Shown here piece by piece: positions 41,733 through 52,120 of a stretch of DNA of 64,000 nt. Source of the stretch: Yponomeuta sedellus (taxonomy: Eukaryota > Arthropoda > Insecta > Lepidoptera > Yponomeutidae); NCBI GenBank assembly GCA_934045075.1, contig OW203736.1, positions 9,005,109 to 9,069,108 of the forward strand, written 5' to 3'. The stretch's first letter is position 1. The number at the start of each line of letters is the position of its first letter. Made by a program: the position numbers and the translations under genes. The notes under the pieces were generated by a model. That model was not told the origin of the DNA and did no database searches. It saw only the letters and a list, made by a program, of their open reading frames with translations.

Positions 41733-42522
41733 TAAACATTATTCCGGACTGGTATCATCTCCAGGAAAATCTAGTGGCCGTCCTCCACTCGATTTTGATT
41801 CAAGTAGTGAGCAAATGAAACGTAAAAGGACTGCTAAACTCCGTGAAGCTACTACTGCTAACGAATTGCTGTATGCTGCGCAAATGGGTCTTAGAGCCAG
41901 TGGTCATAAAGATGCAGCAAATATTGTAAAAAAACAGTTCTACAGCCAAAACTATCCAATGCGCTCAAAAAAACACCAGAAACAATACAAATCAAACCAT
42001 TGCCCCCTCTCGAAGCTTTATCGATGTTAATTGAGGCTAAGCTCACTCGCCATCAATACGAGGTTATCAGAAGCTTCGCTACAGAGATGTTCCCATCTTA
42101 TAAAAGAATATAACATTAAGGTCAGGTGGGGTAAGGAGGACTACGGGGCAAGGGAAACTGTAGTTCCTAAATTAAAAACTTTGTTACTCGGTTGGTAAAA
42201 CAGTCATTTAAGACTAAGTTCCCAAGTAAAAACTTGGGAACTTACTCTGAAATGCGCTATGTCTGCTCTGTGCACGTATGGAACAGTAAAAAAAAATCAG
42301 GTGGTCAAGACAAAACCACGAGTTCGTCGAGAATTGTTACAGTGTTCATTATAGTGTCAAAAAGCAAGTACAAAGTTGCAAGATCCTCGGGCGGAAACAT
42401 CCAAATAGACTGACTCAAACATTAAAGAAATGTCGCCCGAACCAGAAACCAACAGACCAAAGCCAGACTCGCTGTTCACTATTTCAGTAAAGAGTGTGAA
42501 CTTGATGTTAAATGGTAATTAT
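41733..42522 (+). pseudogene. RAG1-like/Transib transposase copy 2, block 2
   Basis: Begins at the Tigger right flank with KHYSGLVSSPGKSSGRPPLD followed by FDSSSEQMKRKRTAKLRE, the N-terminal GRPxxxFxxSSxxxKRxK motif shared with the copy at 14.3 kb. Then ANELLYAAQMGLRASGHKDA, a frame break near 42025, and LSMLIEAKLTRHQYEVIRSF, which parallels DLDLSKRKYNLLRSSV of copy 1. Beyond 42115 the coding trace is weak with stops, and the copia inserts at 42523. No catalytic residue lies in this block. Confidence 0.65.
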
Positions 42523-42693
42523 TGTTAGAGGCAATAACATATTGTTTAATCTATGGTCACTTTATTTGTCATTGTCTGTGTACTGCTCCCAGAGAAATAT
42601 GGCGGACGCATCTTGAACTGTAACTAAGATATTGTATTTCTTCATTAAACAGATTTAAGCTAAAGTGCGACTTTATTTCTTTAAGTCCTGACA
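42523..42693 (+). repeat. copia-2 5' LTR
   Basis: 171 bp, followed without gap by the half-tRNA-Met primer site (42694-42706). Confidence 0.9.
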
Positions 42694-42939
42694 GGTTATG
42701 GGCCCACATGGCTTCATAAGTCTGTTCCAGGTTGTTTGATTATTTTAGGCGCTGCTCAATGAAAAGTCTTATTTACACGTTGTCCACTTATATTTTATTG
42801 CTTTTGGGGCACACTGCACACTTTTTACACCAATATTTGAATTTAATATACGGAGCGACCGAGAAACGTTATCGCTGCTATCAAACGTAGTACGGAACGA
42901 AAGAGACAGATAAAACAAAAGAGACAAATAAAATCTGGT

Positions 42940-45900
42940 ATAGAAATTAGAAACTTGTCTTGGGATGGTTGCCATTTCAGACCAAGAGTTTTCACAGTAT
43001 CTTCTGAAATAAATTCATAAGATGGGCTGTCAGCTTGTAAACAAGACTGTGTTTTGTTTGTTGGATTTTGTTTTGTGTCATCAGTTGTAGAGTCTGAAAA
43101 CGGAATATTTTTTAGAATATTATGATCGTTAGCTGTCCATTTATGTAACTGAAATCCTCCTTCCATTTCATGAGAAGCTCTATACTTTTCAGCAAGATCT
43201 TTCAGAGTGCGGCAAGCCAAATATGGCGCGCATCTAGTGCCGTAAGTAACAGTTGAAAGTTCCAAACATTCAAGTTTGTCATTTCTAGAGTCTCTCCATA
43301 GAACTCTTTGCAAGCTTCGCTGTTGTGGATTGATTAGTATGCCTCTAAACATTTTTAAAACTGTTTTTATACGGATTTATGCTCGTTTATTACATTTTTA
43401 CAATTTTCCAACGTTTCGTCATCCGGGACCACGGCACCTGAAAAAGTGCCGAAACGTTGGAAAATTGTAAAAATGTAATAAACGAGCATAAATCCGTATA
43501 AAAACAGTTTTAATTATGTCTACAGCTCGTGTTAACCTTAGAAAATTCTAAACATTTTTACAATGTCACATGAGAAAACGTATTTATAGAGTCTAAATCG
43601 TAAAATTATATCGAACACATCATTGTAGATGTTTGGGCCTTCAAATAACAAATCGTTAAGAGAGATCCCTGTCGAGGATTTGCTACTGGCGTTAAATACA
43701 GTTCTTAATTTAGTGGATCGACTTTCAGGCTTTAGAACTGGATGATGAGGTAGATAAAATGCTTGAGAGTCAGAAGGACTGAAATTTGTAATGTATTGTG
43801 CGTGTCCTAGCTGTATGAATTCATGTATGAATGCTTTTTATTTCATGTAGAGATTATGATCTTTTTCGAATCTGGATTCAAGCTGAAGGAGACAGCGGTA
43901 GGCTTTGTTGAAAGAATTACCTAGCTCTGGCAATCTGTCTTCTTGCAGCGGCAGTTTAACAACATAGTGACCTGACTCGTCCACAGTGGTGGTTGTTTGA
44001 AATAATTTTTCACAATATTTTTGATCGGGAGACAATAACTGTACTGGCTTAACTTCTTCTTGTTCCCAGAATCGGTTTGACCTGACTGAATGACAGAATA
44101 GAATATTTCTGCTGATATGAGTAAATCAATGGAGCTTGGTATGAAGAATGTAGGGTCTGCTAACTGGTTTGTTAGAGAAGCAGGTATGTTCCACGATTCA
44201 GTATACAGCAATGTGTGTGGCAAAGGCACAGTAATGTTATCCATAACCATAAATGTGAGGTTTGCTTGATAGTCATTGTAACGTGAAGCAATATTAGTAG
44301 TGACACTTACTTGAGTTTGCTTGTTAGTGTTGCCAATACCTTGTATTATGCAGGCATTGTAATTAAATTTATGTTGGAGTGCTGTAGCAAGTCTGTGGGA
44401 GACAATGTTGACTTCACTTCCGGAATCCAGGAGAGCGCGTGCATTTATCCATTGACCCGCAGCATTCTTGATTCGCACGATAGCTGTGGATAGCAAAATT
44501 TGTTGCCTATTAGCATTTGAAATGAGAACCGTAGATGGTTTAGCAAGCTGTTGTGTTTCCTGTGGAGCAAAGGAAGTGCTTGATTGAGCAGGTTTTGACT
44601 GAGCAGTATAAAATTGAGTCGTGTTCGACTGAGCATTATCGGCTTGAGAATGAACTTTGTTTGTATGTGTCGTGTTCGACTGAGCAGTATTAGATTGAGC
44701 ATTAGAGAGTGAGAGAAGAGGTAGTTGGCTAGGATGCAGCTGTGAAGTAGCTGCTGCTTGCTGAGCAGTAGATTGTGTATGTTGGCAGGTAGCATTGTAA
44801 GCAGGTAAGTCAGATTGTGAGCATGAAATAGCTGGATATGTTACCTTGCATGGAAATTTGTTGTTCATGTGAACGCTTGTATGATGCCTACCCCGGCATG
44901 TAAAGCACCTGTATTTGGAGCATTTGTGTTGCACCGTGTAAGGCTGTAAGCAGTTGATACATAAAGATTTTGATTTTATGAATTCAATGCGGTTAGGGAT
45001 AGTCATTTCCAAATAGGTTGTGCACTTATGCAAAGCGTGCATATTTTGACATAAAACACCAGCAGTCTCTCGAACCTGTGAAGTTGCATGGCAAGTTTTA
45101 GGGTTAGGTTTACAATCCAAAGCTTTGTCATTCATTAATTCGAATGCAGTCATGCGCAGATTTAAGAATTCTAACAATTCTTGTAGTGTGGGAATGGAGG
45201 TATCCTTCCTATTGATTTCCCACGCAGCTCTTAGGGAATTGTCTAGCTTTTGTGTGATTAAAAACACAATCAATACATCCCAACTGTCTACTGGTAAGTT
45301 TATAGCTCTGAGAGAGTCTAAGCTTTGTTGAAGTGTGACTAAAAAGTCTTTTAAATGTGCTTTGTCACTTGGGGGAAGTTTGTGATTAATTTCAAGTGAT
45401 GATTAACTAGGAGAGTTTTGATTTCATACCTTTTGTATAGGATTTCTATAGCCTTATCGTAGTTACAGTCTGTTATTAACAAGGATGAGATTAGTCCAGC
45501 AGCTTCGCCCTGTAAAGATGCCTTCAGGTATTGTAGTTTAATCACTGCAGGTAACTCCCTCTTGTGTACAGCTGTATTGAAGATATTTATGAACTCAGGC
45601 CACTTTTTAATGTCTCCATGAAACTTTGGTAATTCCAAAGTAGGTAGCTTTGTCTGTCCTGCGCTGCTGTTATGACGGATCACAGTTGAGTTATCATGGC
45701 ACGGCGTACTACACGCAGCCGGCGCTGGCGGCATGTGGGGTCCGTTGAGAAGTGACTCCATTTTTGCTTTGACAGAGTAGTACCGAGTTTCGAAAAGTGA
45801 TCTTTCTAGTTCTTGTAGGTTTTGCTGTTCTATATACGTATCTTCAATCATTGATTCTATTTGAAATTGTAGCTCTTCATACCTTTGCATGGTAGAATTG

Positions 45901-46046
45901 ACTTTTTCTAGCCTCACTTTTATTTCGTGCAACATGTCTCGTTTTGCCTCGAATTTATCCACGAAGTTGACGATTCGTGTGAGTTTCCCCTTAATGTGTG
46001 AGCGTTGTCCCAATAGGGTATTCAATTTCTGTTCCTTCTCTCCCAT
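42940..46046 (-). pseudogene. BEL-2 gag-protease-partial RT
   Basis: ATG at 46046 (MGEKEQKLNTLLGQRSHIKG), coiled N-terminus, DUF1759 gag (KLPTLELPKFHGDIKKWPEF), frame break near 45360. Continues 45273-43921 with a zinc region CINCLQPYTVQHKCSKYRCF, a long Gln/Ser/Thr-rich insert with repeated AQSNTTQ-like units, and protease ARALLDSGSEVNIVSH (D-S-G). Further breaks precede an RT fragment (MFRGILINPQQRSLQRVLWR, LSTVTYGTRCAPYLACRTL). The YxDD active site is missing: the frame goes from CRTLKDLAEKYRASHE straight to GGFQLHKW. RT ends in LTR-encoded residues at about 42945. Inactive. Confidence 0.88.
43358..43546 (+). mobile_element. 189-bp fold-back retro-insertion with 14-bp TSD
   Basis: Flanked by TCTAAACATTTTTA (43344-43357, 43547-43560). 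Two arms of about 62 bp (from AAACTGTTTTTATACGG) are reverse complements around a loop containing GGACCACGGCACC; a 35-bp single-copy tail (TAATTATGTCTACAGC...) follows the right arm. TSD length and one-sided tail fit target-primed reverse transcription with fold-back, not a DNA transposon. It interrupts BEL-2 RT. Confidence 0.8.
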
Positions 46047-46432
46047 TTTTTGATATTTTAAAGTAGAAAATTATTGTCGATTGTAGAAAATAAGCACTGT
46101 GTAACGACGTGATTTTCGAAAAATTTTAGGTTATTGTTGACAACTTGAAAAAATTTAGTTGTCATAGACTAGATAAAATGTCTGAGGTTGGTAGACGTGT
46201 GCGTCGTGACGTAGTGTTGCGTGAGCGCAGTGATTGGCTCCGTGCGTAGTCGGTGCAGCAGATTGATAACCGAAGTCGGTAGTGCAGGCTCGGGAACATC
46301 CGAAGCGACCCGAAGATTTCCGGTGGAATGTGACACCGGCGCCTTGAAGACGGCGATGGTGAATAAAATGGCGGACTTGCCTTGTGATCGAAGCAATGCA
46401 ACGTGACGTAGACGGCGACGTAAGGACCAAAA

Positions 46433-46853
46433 TGTTTGATTATTTTAGGCGCCGCACAATGAAAAGTCTTATTTACACGTTGTCCACTTATATTTTATTG
46501 CTTTTGGGGCACACTGCACACTTTTTACACCAATATTTGAATTTCATATACGGAGCGACCGAGAAACGTTATCGCTGCTATCAAACTGTAGGGGCTGAGA
46601 CTGCTGACGTAATGTAAACATAGTTGAGCGGGCTAGCGATTACCCGCCAGTCGCTCGTGTGGGTCTCACCCGGTAACACTACTGTATGTGCACATACCTT
46701 GATTGAACTTTCCGTGTTTTCCTATTATACTTGTGTAGCTGAATTCGGACTTTCATTCACCGAGATAGCCACTCCCTAAAAAACGTAGTACGGAACGAAA
46801 GAAACAGATAAAATGAAAGAAAGAGATACAAGATTTAGAAACGATTCTAAACA
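46433..46853 (-). repeat. BEL-2 5' LTR with inserted 194-bp sequence
   Basis: Relative to the 3' LTR copy it has extra sequence 46587-46780 flanked by AAAC (46583-46586, 46781-46784). The insert's ends (TGTAGGGGCTGAG / complement of TTTAGGGAGTGGC) are weakly inverted, so it may be a small MITE. Confidence 0.75.
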
Positions 46854-47006
46854 CAGGTGAAGAAAGCAGTTTGATGAAAAAACGTGTCTGCAAGTTTTTT
46901 GAGGTTAGCGGTGTCTAGGGGTTCGTGGTGCTAGGTGTATAAGCACTGCATTAGACATTGCTGTGGCAGATACTTAAGTGATAACTGTTCAGTTGAAACC
47001 GGGGAA

Positions 47007-48131
47007 ATGGATCAACTGGGGCTTACATCAGCGGGAGTCATCACGCTGGAGGGTCAGAGGAACTGGAGTTTGTGGAAGTTCCAAGTTACAGTCTTATTAA
47101 GAGCTCAAGATGTGCTGGGAGTTGTGAACGGTACAGAGGTGAAAACTGAAGGCCAAGCGGCAGAATGGACCAAGGATGTAAAAGCGTCTTTTAGTCACCC
47201 GAATAAGTGAAAGTGCTATGATTCACATTATTACTTGTGAAACAGCTGCTCAGATGTGGTCAAAGCTGTTGAGTATGTATGAACAAAAATCAAGCACAAG
47301 TATACACTTGCTTCAGCAGCGGTTTTTCAGTTACAAGTATGAAGAAGGGACGGACATATCACTATTTTTGTCCAGGCTGCAGGAAATAAAAAGCCAGTTG
47401 AAACAGGCAGGAGAGGAGATCTCAGATAAGCTTATTATCACTAAAGTACTCATCATGTCTTTGCCGGAGAAGTACAGTCACTTTGTTTCTGCATGGGAGT
47501 CGGTGGATCCTGACAAGCAAAAATATGATGATTGAGTAGCGAGGCTTCTTGTTGAAGAAGAGAGAATGAACTCGAGGAGTTCTGAGGATGGTGATAATAT
47601 GGCTCTGTGGGTGAAAAATGAAAATAAAATGCAAAGAAAATGTTTAAAGTGTGGGCGATTTGGATATTTTATTCAACAGTGTAAGAGTACAAAGGACACT
47701 CGGAAGTGTTTTGTGTGTGAAAAAGTGGGTCATTTAAAATCTGACTGTTCTAAGTTGAAAAACAAAAGTGGAAAACCGGGAAATTCATCAAAACATAATA
47801 ATGCTTTTACGGTGACGGCCATGACATCGGCGAGTGAACAAAACGAAAAGCCATTCGGTCAAAGCTGGCTCATAGACAGCGGAGCGAGTGAACATATGAC
47901 AAGTGACATGTCATTCTGTCAAACTATCTGTCAGTGTCAGATCGATTCGTGATTGTTGGTGATGGCCAGCGTTTACCGTTTTTGGGAGTTGGGGAAGTAA
48001 ATTTAAAGGTGTTTGATGGGGACTGCTACCTGCAATCAACTATGAGTGGTGTTTTGCATGTGCCGGACATGAAAGTGAACTTGTTTTCGGTACCAAAGGC
48101 AACGAACGTCGAAGTTGGCAGGAAATTACGT
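47007..48131 (+). pseudogene. copia-2 gag and protease
   Basis: ATG at 47007 (MDQLGLTSAGVITLEGQRNW). Gag with WSLWKFQVTVLLRAQDVLG, a frame break at 47210, then the UBN2-type core (MWSKLLSMYEQKSSTSIHLL ... FLSRLQEIKSQLKQAGE). A stop at 47535 precedes two zinc knuckles: CLKCGRFGYFIQQC, where the zinc-binding His is replaced by Tyr, and CFVCEKVGHLKSDC, intact. Protease active site SWLIDSGASEHMT, another shift near 47940, then GVLHVPDMKVNLFSVPKAT. Coding ends in a 24-bp inverted duplication at 48108-48156, after which LINE sequence begins. Integrase is absent. Confidence 0.88.
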
Positions 48132-48156
48132 TACGTAATTTCCTGCCAACTTCGAC

Positions 48157-48778
48157 CAAAATTGCGCTTGCCCAGTCTCTCTTACTTCCTATCCTCGACT
48201 ATGCTGATGCCAGCTATCTTGGCCTTACCGAAGAGCAACTAAATAAACTTGAGCGCCTCCAAAACTTCTCTATTCGGTTCATATTTGGCTTGCGAAAATA
48301 TGACCATATCTCCGAATATCGCTTAAAACTCAAGTGGCTCCCTATCCGCCTCCGTAGGAATGCTCATATTCTTTCCACTCTCTATTCGGTGCTGTTCAAT
48401 CCAACCACACCTCTGTATCTCAAAACTCGATTTGAGTTTTTAAGTGATACGCACAGTCGGACTTTGCGATCCGGTCACAATCGATTGCTGAAGACACCAA
48501 GTCATTCGACAAGGTTCTTCAGCCAATCCTTTACTATCACAGCTGTCCGCCTGTGGAATGATCTTCCCTTGGACGTAAGATTCTCACCATCCCTGCTAAT
48601 ATTTAAAAACAGAGTGCATAACCACTATTTTTCCTTAATGTAAGTTTTTTATTTGTATTTGTGAAATTCCTTTCTAGTATTATATAGGTATATTTTTCGT
48701 TCATGTCCTATGTTTTTTTTTCTTTGTGTATGTTTATTTTTATTTATTTCATATTTATGAAATAAATAAAAATCTCTC
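48157..48778 (+). pseudogene. LINE-3 RT C-terminus (CR1/Jockey-like)
   Basis: A plus-strand frame reads LAQSLLLPILDYADASYLGL, FGLRKYDHISEYRLKLKWLP, FEFLSDTHSRTLRSGHNRLL, FTITAVRLWNDLPLDVRFSP and ends at a stop near 48643. This is the classical C-terminal part of CR1/Jockey-type ORF2. 5'-truncated, with its own frame intact over about 160 codons; a T-rich, AATAAATAAAA-containing 3' UTR follows. Joined to copia-2 through an inverted duplication. Confidence 0.82.
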
Positions 48779-49095
48779 TTCTCTTCTTCAACCCATAGCC
48801 ACCCAATGCTGAGTGTAGGTCTCTTCCAATGCACGCCATTTATTTCGGTCTTGGGCTTTTCGAATCCAGTCCTTTCCTGCCACCTTGACCAGGTCGTCAG
48901 TCCATCTTGTTGGTTGCCTGCCCACACTTCTGCGCCCCTCTCTAGGCCTCCAAACCAGTACTTTTACACCCCATCTTTTATCTTGTCTACGGCATATATG
49001 GCCTGCCCATTTCCACTTCTTACGGGCAATCACCTTGGCTATGTCTGTCAGTTTCGTCCTCCTTCGGATTTCGGTGTTTCTGATCCGATCTCGGT
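48779..49095 (-). pseudogene. RTE-clade LINE C-terminal fragment
   Basis: The minus-strand frame contains RIRNTEIRRRTKLTDIAKVI, KWKWAGHICRRQDKRWGVKV, GRRSVGRQPTRWTDDLVKVA and WIRKAQDRNKWRALEETYTQ, the C-terminal zinc-finger-free end typical of RTE elements. The 3' end is a GAAGAAGAGAAGAG microsatellite. Truncated at both ends. Confidence 0.85.
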
Positions 49096-51136
49096 AAATA
49101 AAAATAAAATTATTCAAAGTTATTTGAATTTTCAAAATGACTTTTTCAAAATTATTTGAAGCTGCCATGTCCAACCGTATCTATTCCTTTTGCGAAAAGT
49201 TTAAAATACTCAGTGAATGCCAAAACGGATTCCGAAAAAAGCGATCCACAACACTAGCTGTAATTAATTTTGTTAATGACATATTAAAAATAATAAATGA
49301 AAAAAAGTACGCCATAGGCGTCCTATTAGACATGAGTAAAGCCTATGATTGAGTTCTCTACGACATATTACTGAAAAAACTCAAGGGTATAGGAGTGCGG
49401 GGTATGGCACACAGCTGGTTTGAATCATACTTAAGCGATAGAGTACAATACGTAGATGTGGAACACCGTGCCTTTTCGACCGGACAGATCACCAAAAAAC
49501 GATCTAAAAAAAACCATCTATGCAACTCAATACCTCAAGGAAGTGTAATCGGAAGTTTGCTCTTTTTAATCTATATAAATGACCCGCCAAATATAGTGGA
49601 CATACCTTGTACCCTTTTCGCGGATGATATATCACTTGTGCTTTCCTGCGGAAATACAGCAGAACTAGACGCTTCTTCTTAACAAAATGGCTTGATGACC
49701 ATAACCTTGAGATTAATTTCAAGAAAACAAAACTCATGCAGTTTGGACCTTGGCAGAAACGCCCCTTAAGCATAAGCTACCAATACAATAAAACAACAAT
49801 AGAAACTGTAAGCTCACATTGTCTTCTAGGCATAACAATAGACAGCAATTTAAACTGGAAGATGCACATAAGAAAGGTAAATTATCTAGGTTCGTTTACG
49901 CTCTGTCTGAATTAAAAAAAAACAACAGATTTACAAACTGCTACATGTGCATACTATGCCTACGCTCAAGCCTGGCTTCGATACGGGATAATACTCTGGG
50001 GAAACAGTACGGACGCAAAACAACTCTTTACTCTTCAAAAAGAGTGTATTAGAGTCCTGGCCAACATTGACTCAAGGACAAGTTGCCGAAACCACTTTAT
50101 TGAATATGAAATTCTTACAGTTGCATCTATTTATATCGCAGAGTTATGCATTTTTGTAAAAAATAATATGACCCAACTTCCTCAACATACCCGTCATAAA
50201 AAACCTGAGACCCCAAAAACGTTTAGCCACATTCACGTCAAAATTAGAATAACTTAATAAAGGACCACACGCAATGGCAGCCTAAATATATAATCTACTA
50301 CCAGTCTCGATCAAAAACTTAGATAAAATAAAACCCTTCAAAACTACTTTAAATAAATACCTAGCAAAAAAATTTTACTATTCACTGCAAGAATTTTACG
50401 ATGATAGATAGACATTACATAATATATTAAAAATAAGTACTACAGCTCCAAGAAGGTGTTATGCAAGTGTGTATATAAAAATGTATGTAATGAATAATGT
50501 AATTTACCAGGAATAATGAGGATTAATGAGGTGTATATAAAAATGTATTGTAATGAATAATGTAATTTACCAGGACTTATGAGGAATTTAATGATTATTT
50601 TTAATTTTATGAATTTAATGATTTTATTTTATTTTAGATTAATATTGATAACTGCAGTTCTCCGCACCTATTTATGTGAAAGCTAATATATATATATATA
50701 CGTTAATTTACGTTTAATATTTTAGATTTTTAATGTCAACATCTTTTTAAGTGAGTTGAAGGTTGTATACATAGTATAATAGTATTGTAGTGCCCTTACA
50801 GGGTGTCATGTACCTTATTAAATTATATTTACCAGCTGTAATATTCATATGACATAACAATGATTGATTGATATGTACCGTTTATGTATGTGTATCAATT
50901 TCATATTTATGTATCGTTTATGTATGTGTATCAACTATAAAATAATATGTTACCTAATATTGTTTAGTTGCGCCGACTACCCGTATTTCAGTTTCCGTTT
51001 CTTCTTTTCCGTCAATGGTTGTCTGGAAGAAATTACTTTTAGTAATAAGGCCGCCACTTGTACTGTGCTGTTATTTTATAAGTCTCTTATGTAATCCTTG
51101 GTGAACATGCAATAAAGAATATTCTATCTATCTATA
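49096..51136 (+). pseudogene. LINE-4 RT and 3' UTR (Jockey-like)
   Basis: Plus-strand RT: SECQNGFRKKRSTTLAVINF, VLLDMSKAYD followed by a stop, LLKKLKGIGVRGMAHSWFES, NSIPQGSVIGSLLFLIYIND, the active-site box TLFADDISLVL, then LLGITIDSNLNWKMHI and degenerate sequence to about 50400. The 3' UTR ends with a GCAATAAAGAATATTC signal and TCTATCTATC repeats at 51110-51136. 5'-truncated; several stops. Together with LINE-3 and the RTE piece it replaces the copia-2 integrase and RT core. Confidence 0.8.
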
Positions 51137-51950
51137 TAACTATTTCACAAAAGGACTATTTAGAGAGATTGTTACAAGCATACAATATGACAGACTGCAA
51201 GCCTTTATTGTCGCCTGTAGATAAAAATTATAATTTTCATGTGTTGAAAAGAGAAGGCTCAGAGAGTAAGGATATTGAAAACAAATGTAGAAAATTAGTT
51301 GGCAGTTTGATATATGTAGCTATGGGAACAAGACCAGATTTATGAGCAGTTGTTAATATACTGAGCAGATACCAAAGTTGTGCTTCTGTGCTTTTGTATA
51401 AGCTGTTGTTAAATATTCTAAGGTATTTAAAAGGGTCTATTGATTTGTGTTTAACTTACTTCAGGGACGGTAATGATGATGTGGGCTATGTTGATAGTGA
51501 TTGGGGCGGCAGAGAAGATCGCAGGTCAACGACTGGTTGTTGTTTTAAATTATTTGGTTGTACTGTAATTTGGTTTTCTTAAAAACAACAGTCTGTGACC
51601 TTGTCCTCCACTGAGGCCGAATTTGTTGCTTTGAGTCATGCGTCCAGTGAGGCATGCTGGTGGAAAGATATCTTAGCAGATTTCAACATTAATATTGGAC
51701 CTGTTACATTATTTGAGGATAACCAGTCCACTATTAAAATGGCACACATGGCTGTAGGGAACTTTAGAGTGAAACTTCTAAAATTAAGCAATGTTTTAAT
51801 AAGGGAAAAATTGTAAGGAACATTATAAAATTAGTTTATGTAAATTCTGGCGAACAACTTGGAGATATATTCACAAAAGCTCTAGGGGAATATTATTCAA
51901 AAAAATGAGAAACAGGTTGTTCGAATAGATTGTAAAATATTTTATTGAGG
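51137..51950 (+). pseudogene. copia-2 RT end and RNase H
   Basis: Resumes in the RT thumb (FTKRTI-type context: CKPLLSPVDKNYNF), VGSLIYVAMGTRPDL, a stop, RYLKGSIDLCLTYFRDGN, then RNase H with GYVDSDWGGREDRRSTTGCC (first Asp), SVTLSSTEAEFVALSHASSE (Glu) and LFEDNQSTIKMAHM (Asp). Two or more stops and a deletion near 51770 (before GEQLGDIFTKAL). The RT active site (YVDDxL) is missing, lost with the integrase when LINE sequence replaced the middle. Ends at the purine tract before the 3' LTR. Confidence 0.88.
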
Positions 51951-51955
51951 GGTGG

Positions 51956-52120
51956 TGTTAGAGGCAATAACATATTGTTTAATCTATGGTCACTTTATTT
52001 GTCATTGTCTGTGTACTGCTCCCAGATGGCGGACGCATCTTGTACTCTAACTAAGATATTGTATTTCTTCATTAAACAGATTTAAGCTAAAGTGCGACTT
52101 TATTTCTTTAAGTCCTGACA
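51956..52120 (+). repeat. copia-2 3' LTR
   Basis: 165 bp, preceded by the purine tract GAGGGGTGG. Confidence 0.9.

Larger units (their letters stand above)
42733..46853 (-). mobile_element. BEL-2: internally deleted BEL/Pao element
   Basis: Flanked by exact 5-bp TSD CAGGT (42728-42732, 46854-46858). On the minus strand the 5' LTR is 46433-46853 (with a 194-bp insertion) and the 3' LTR 42733 to about 42945 is truncated. A TGGTCCTTACG primer-like site follows the 5' LTR. Gag, protease and the start of RT remain; the RT frame runs directly into the 3' LTR, so RNase H, integrase and the LTR's end are deleted. It sits between the copia-2 primer site and gag. Confidence 0.88.
42523..52120 (+). mobile_element. 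copia-2 element with nested BEL-2 and LINEs
   Basis: LTRs 42523-42693 (171 bp) and 51956-52120 (165 bp) run TGTTAGAGGC...GTCCTGACA and differ by a short indel and a few bases. The flanks ATTAT / ACTAT are a near-match 5-bp TSD. Primer site GGTTATGGGCCCA at 42694. The gag-protease end lies at 47007-48130 and the RT end/RNase H at 51137-51890, with BEL-2 at 42733-46853 and LINE fragments at 48157-51136 in between. Inserted in the RAG1-like copy 2. Confidence 0.9.
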
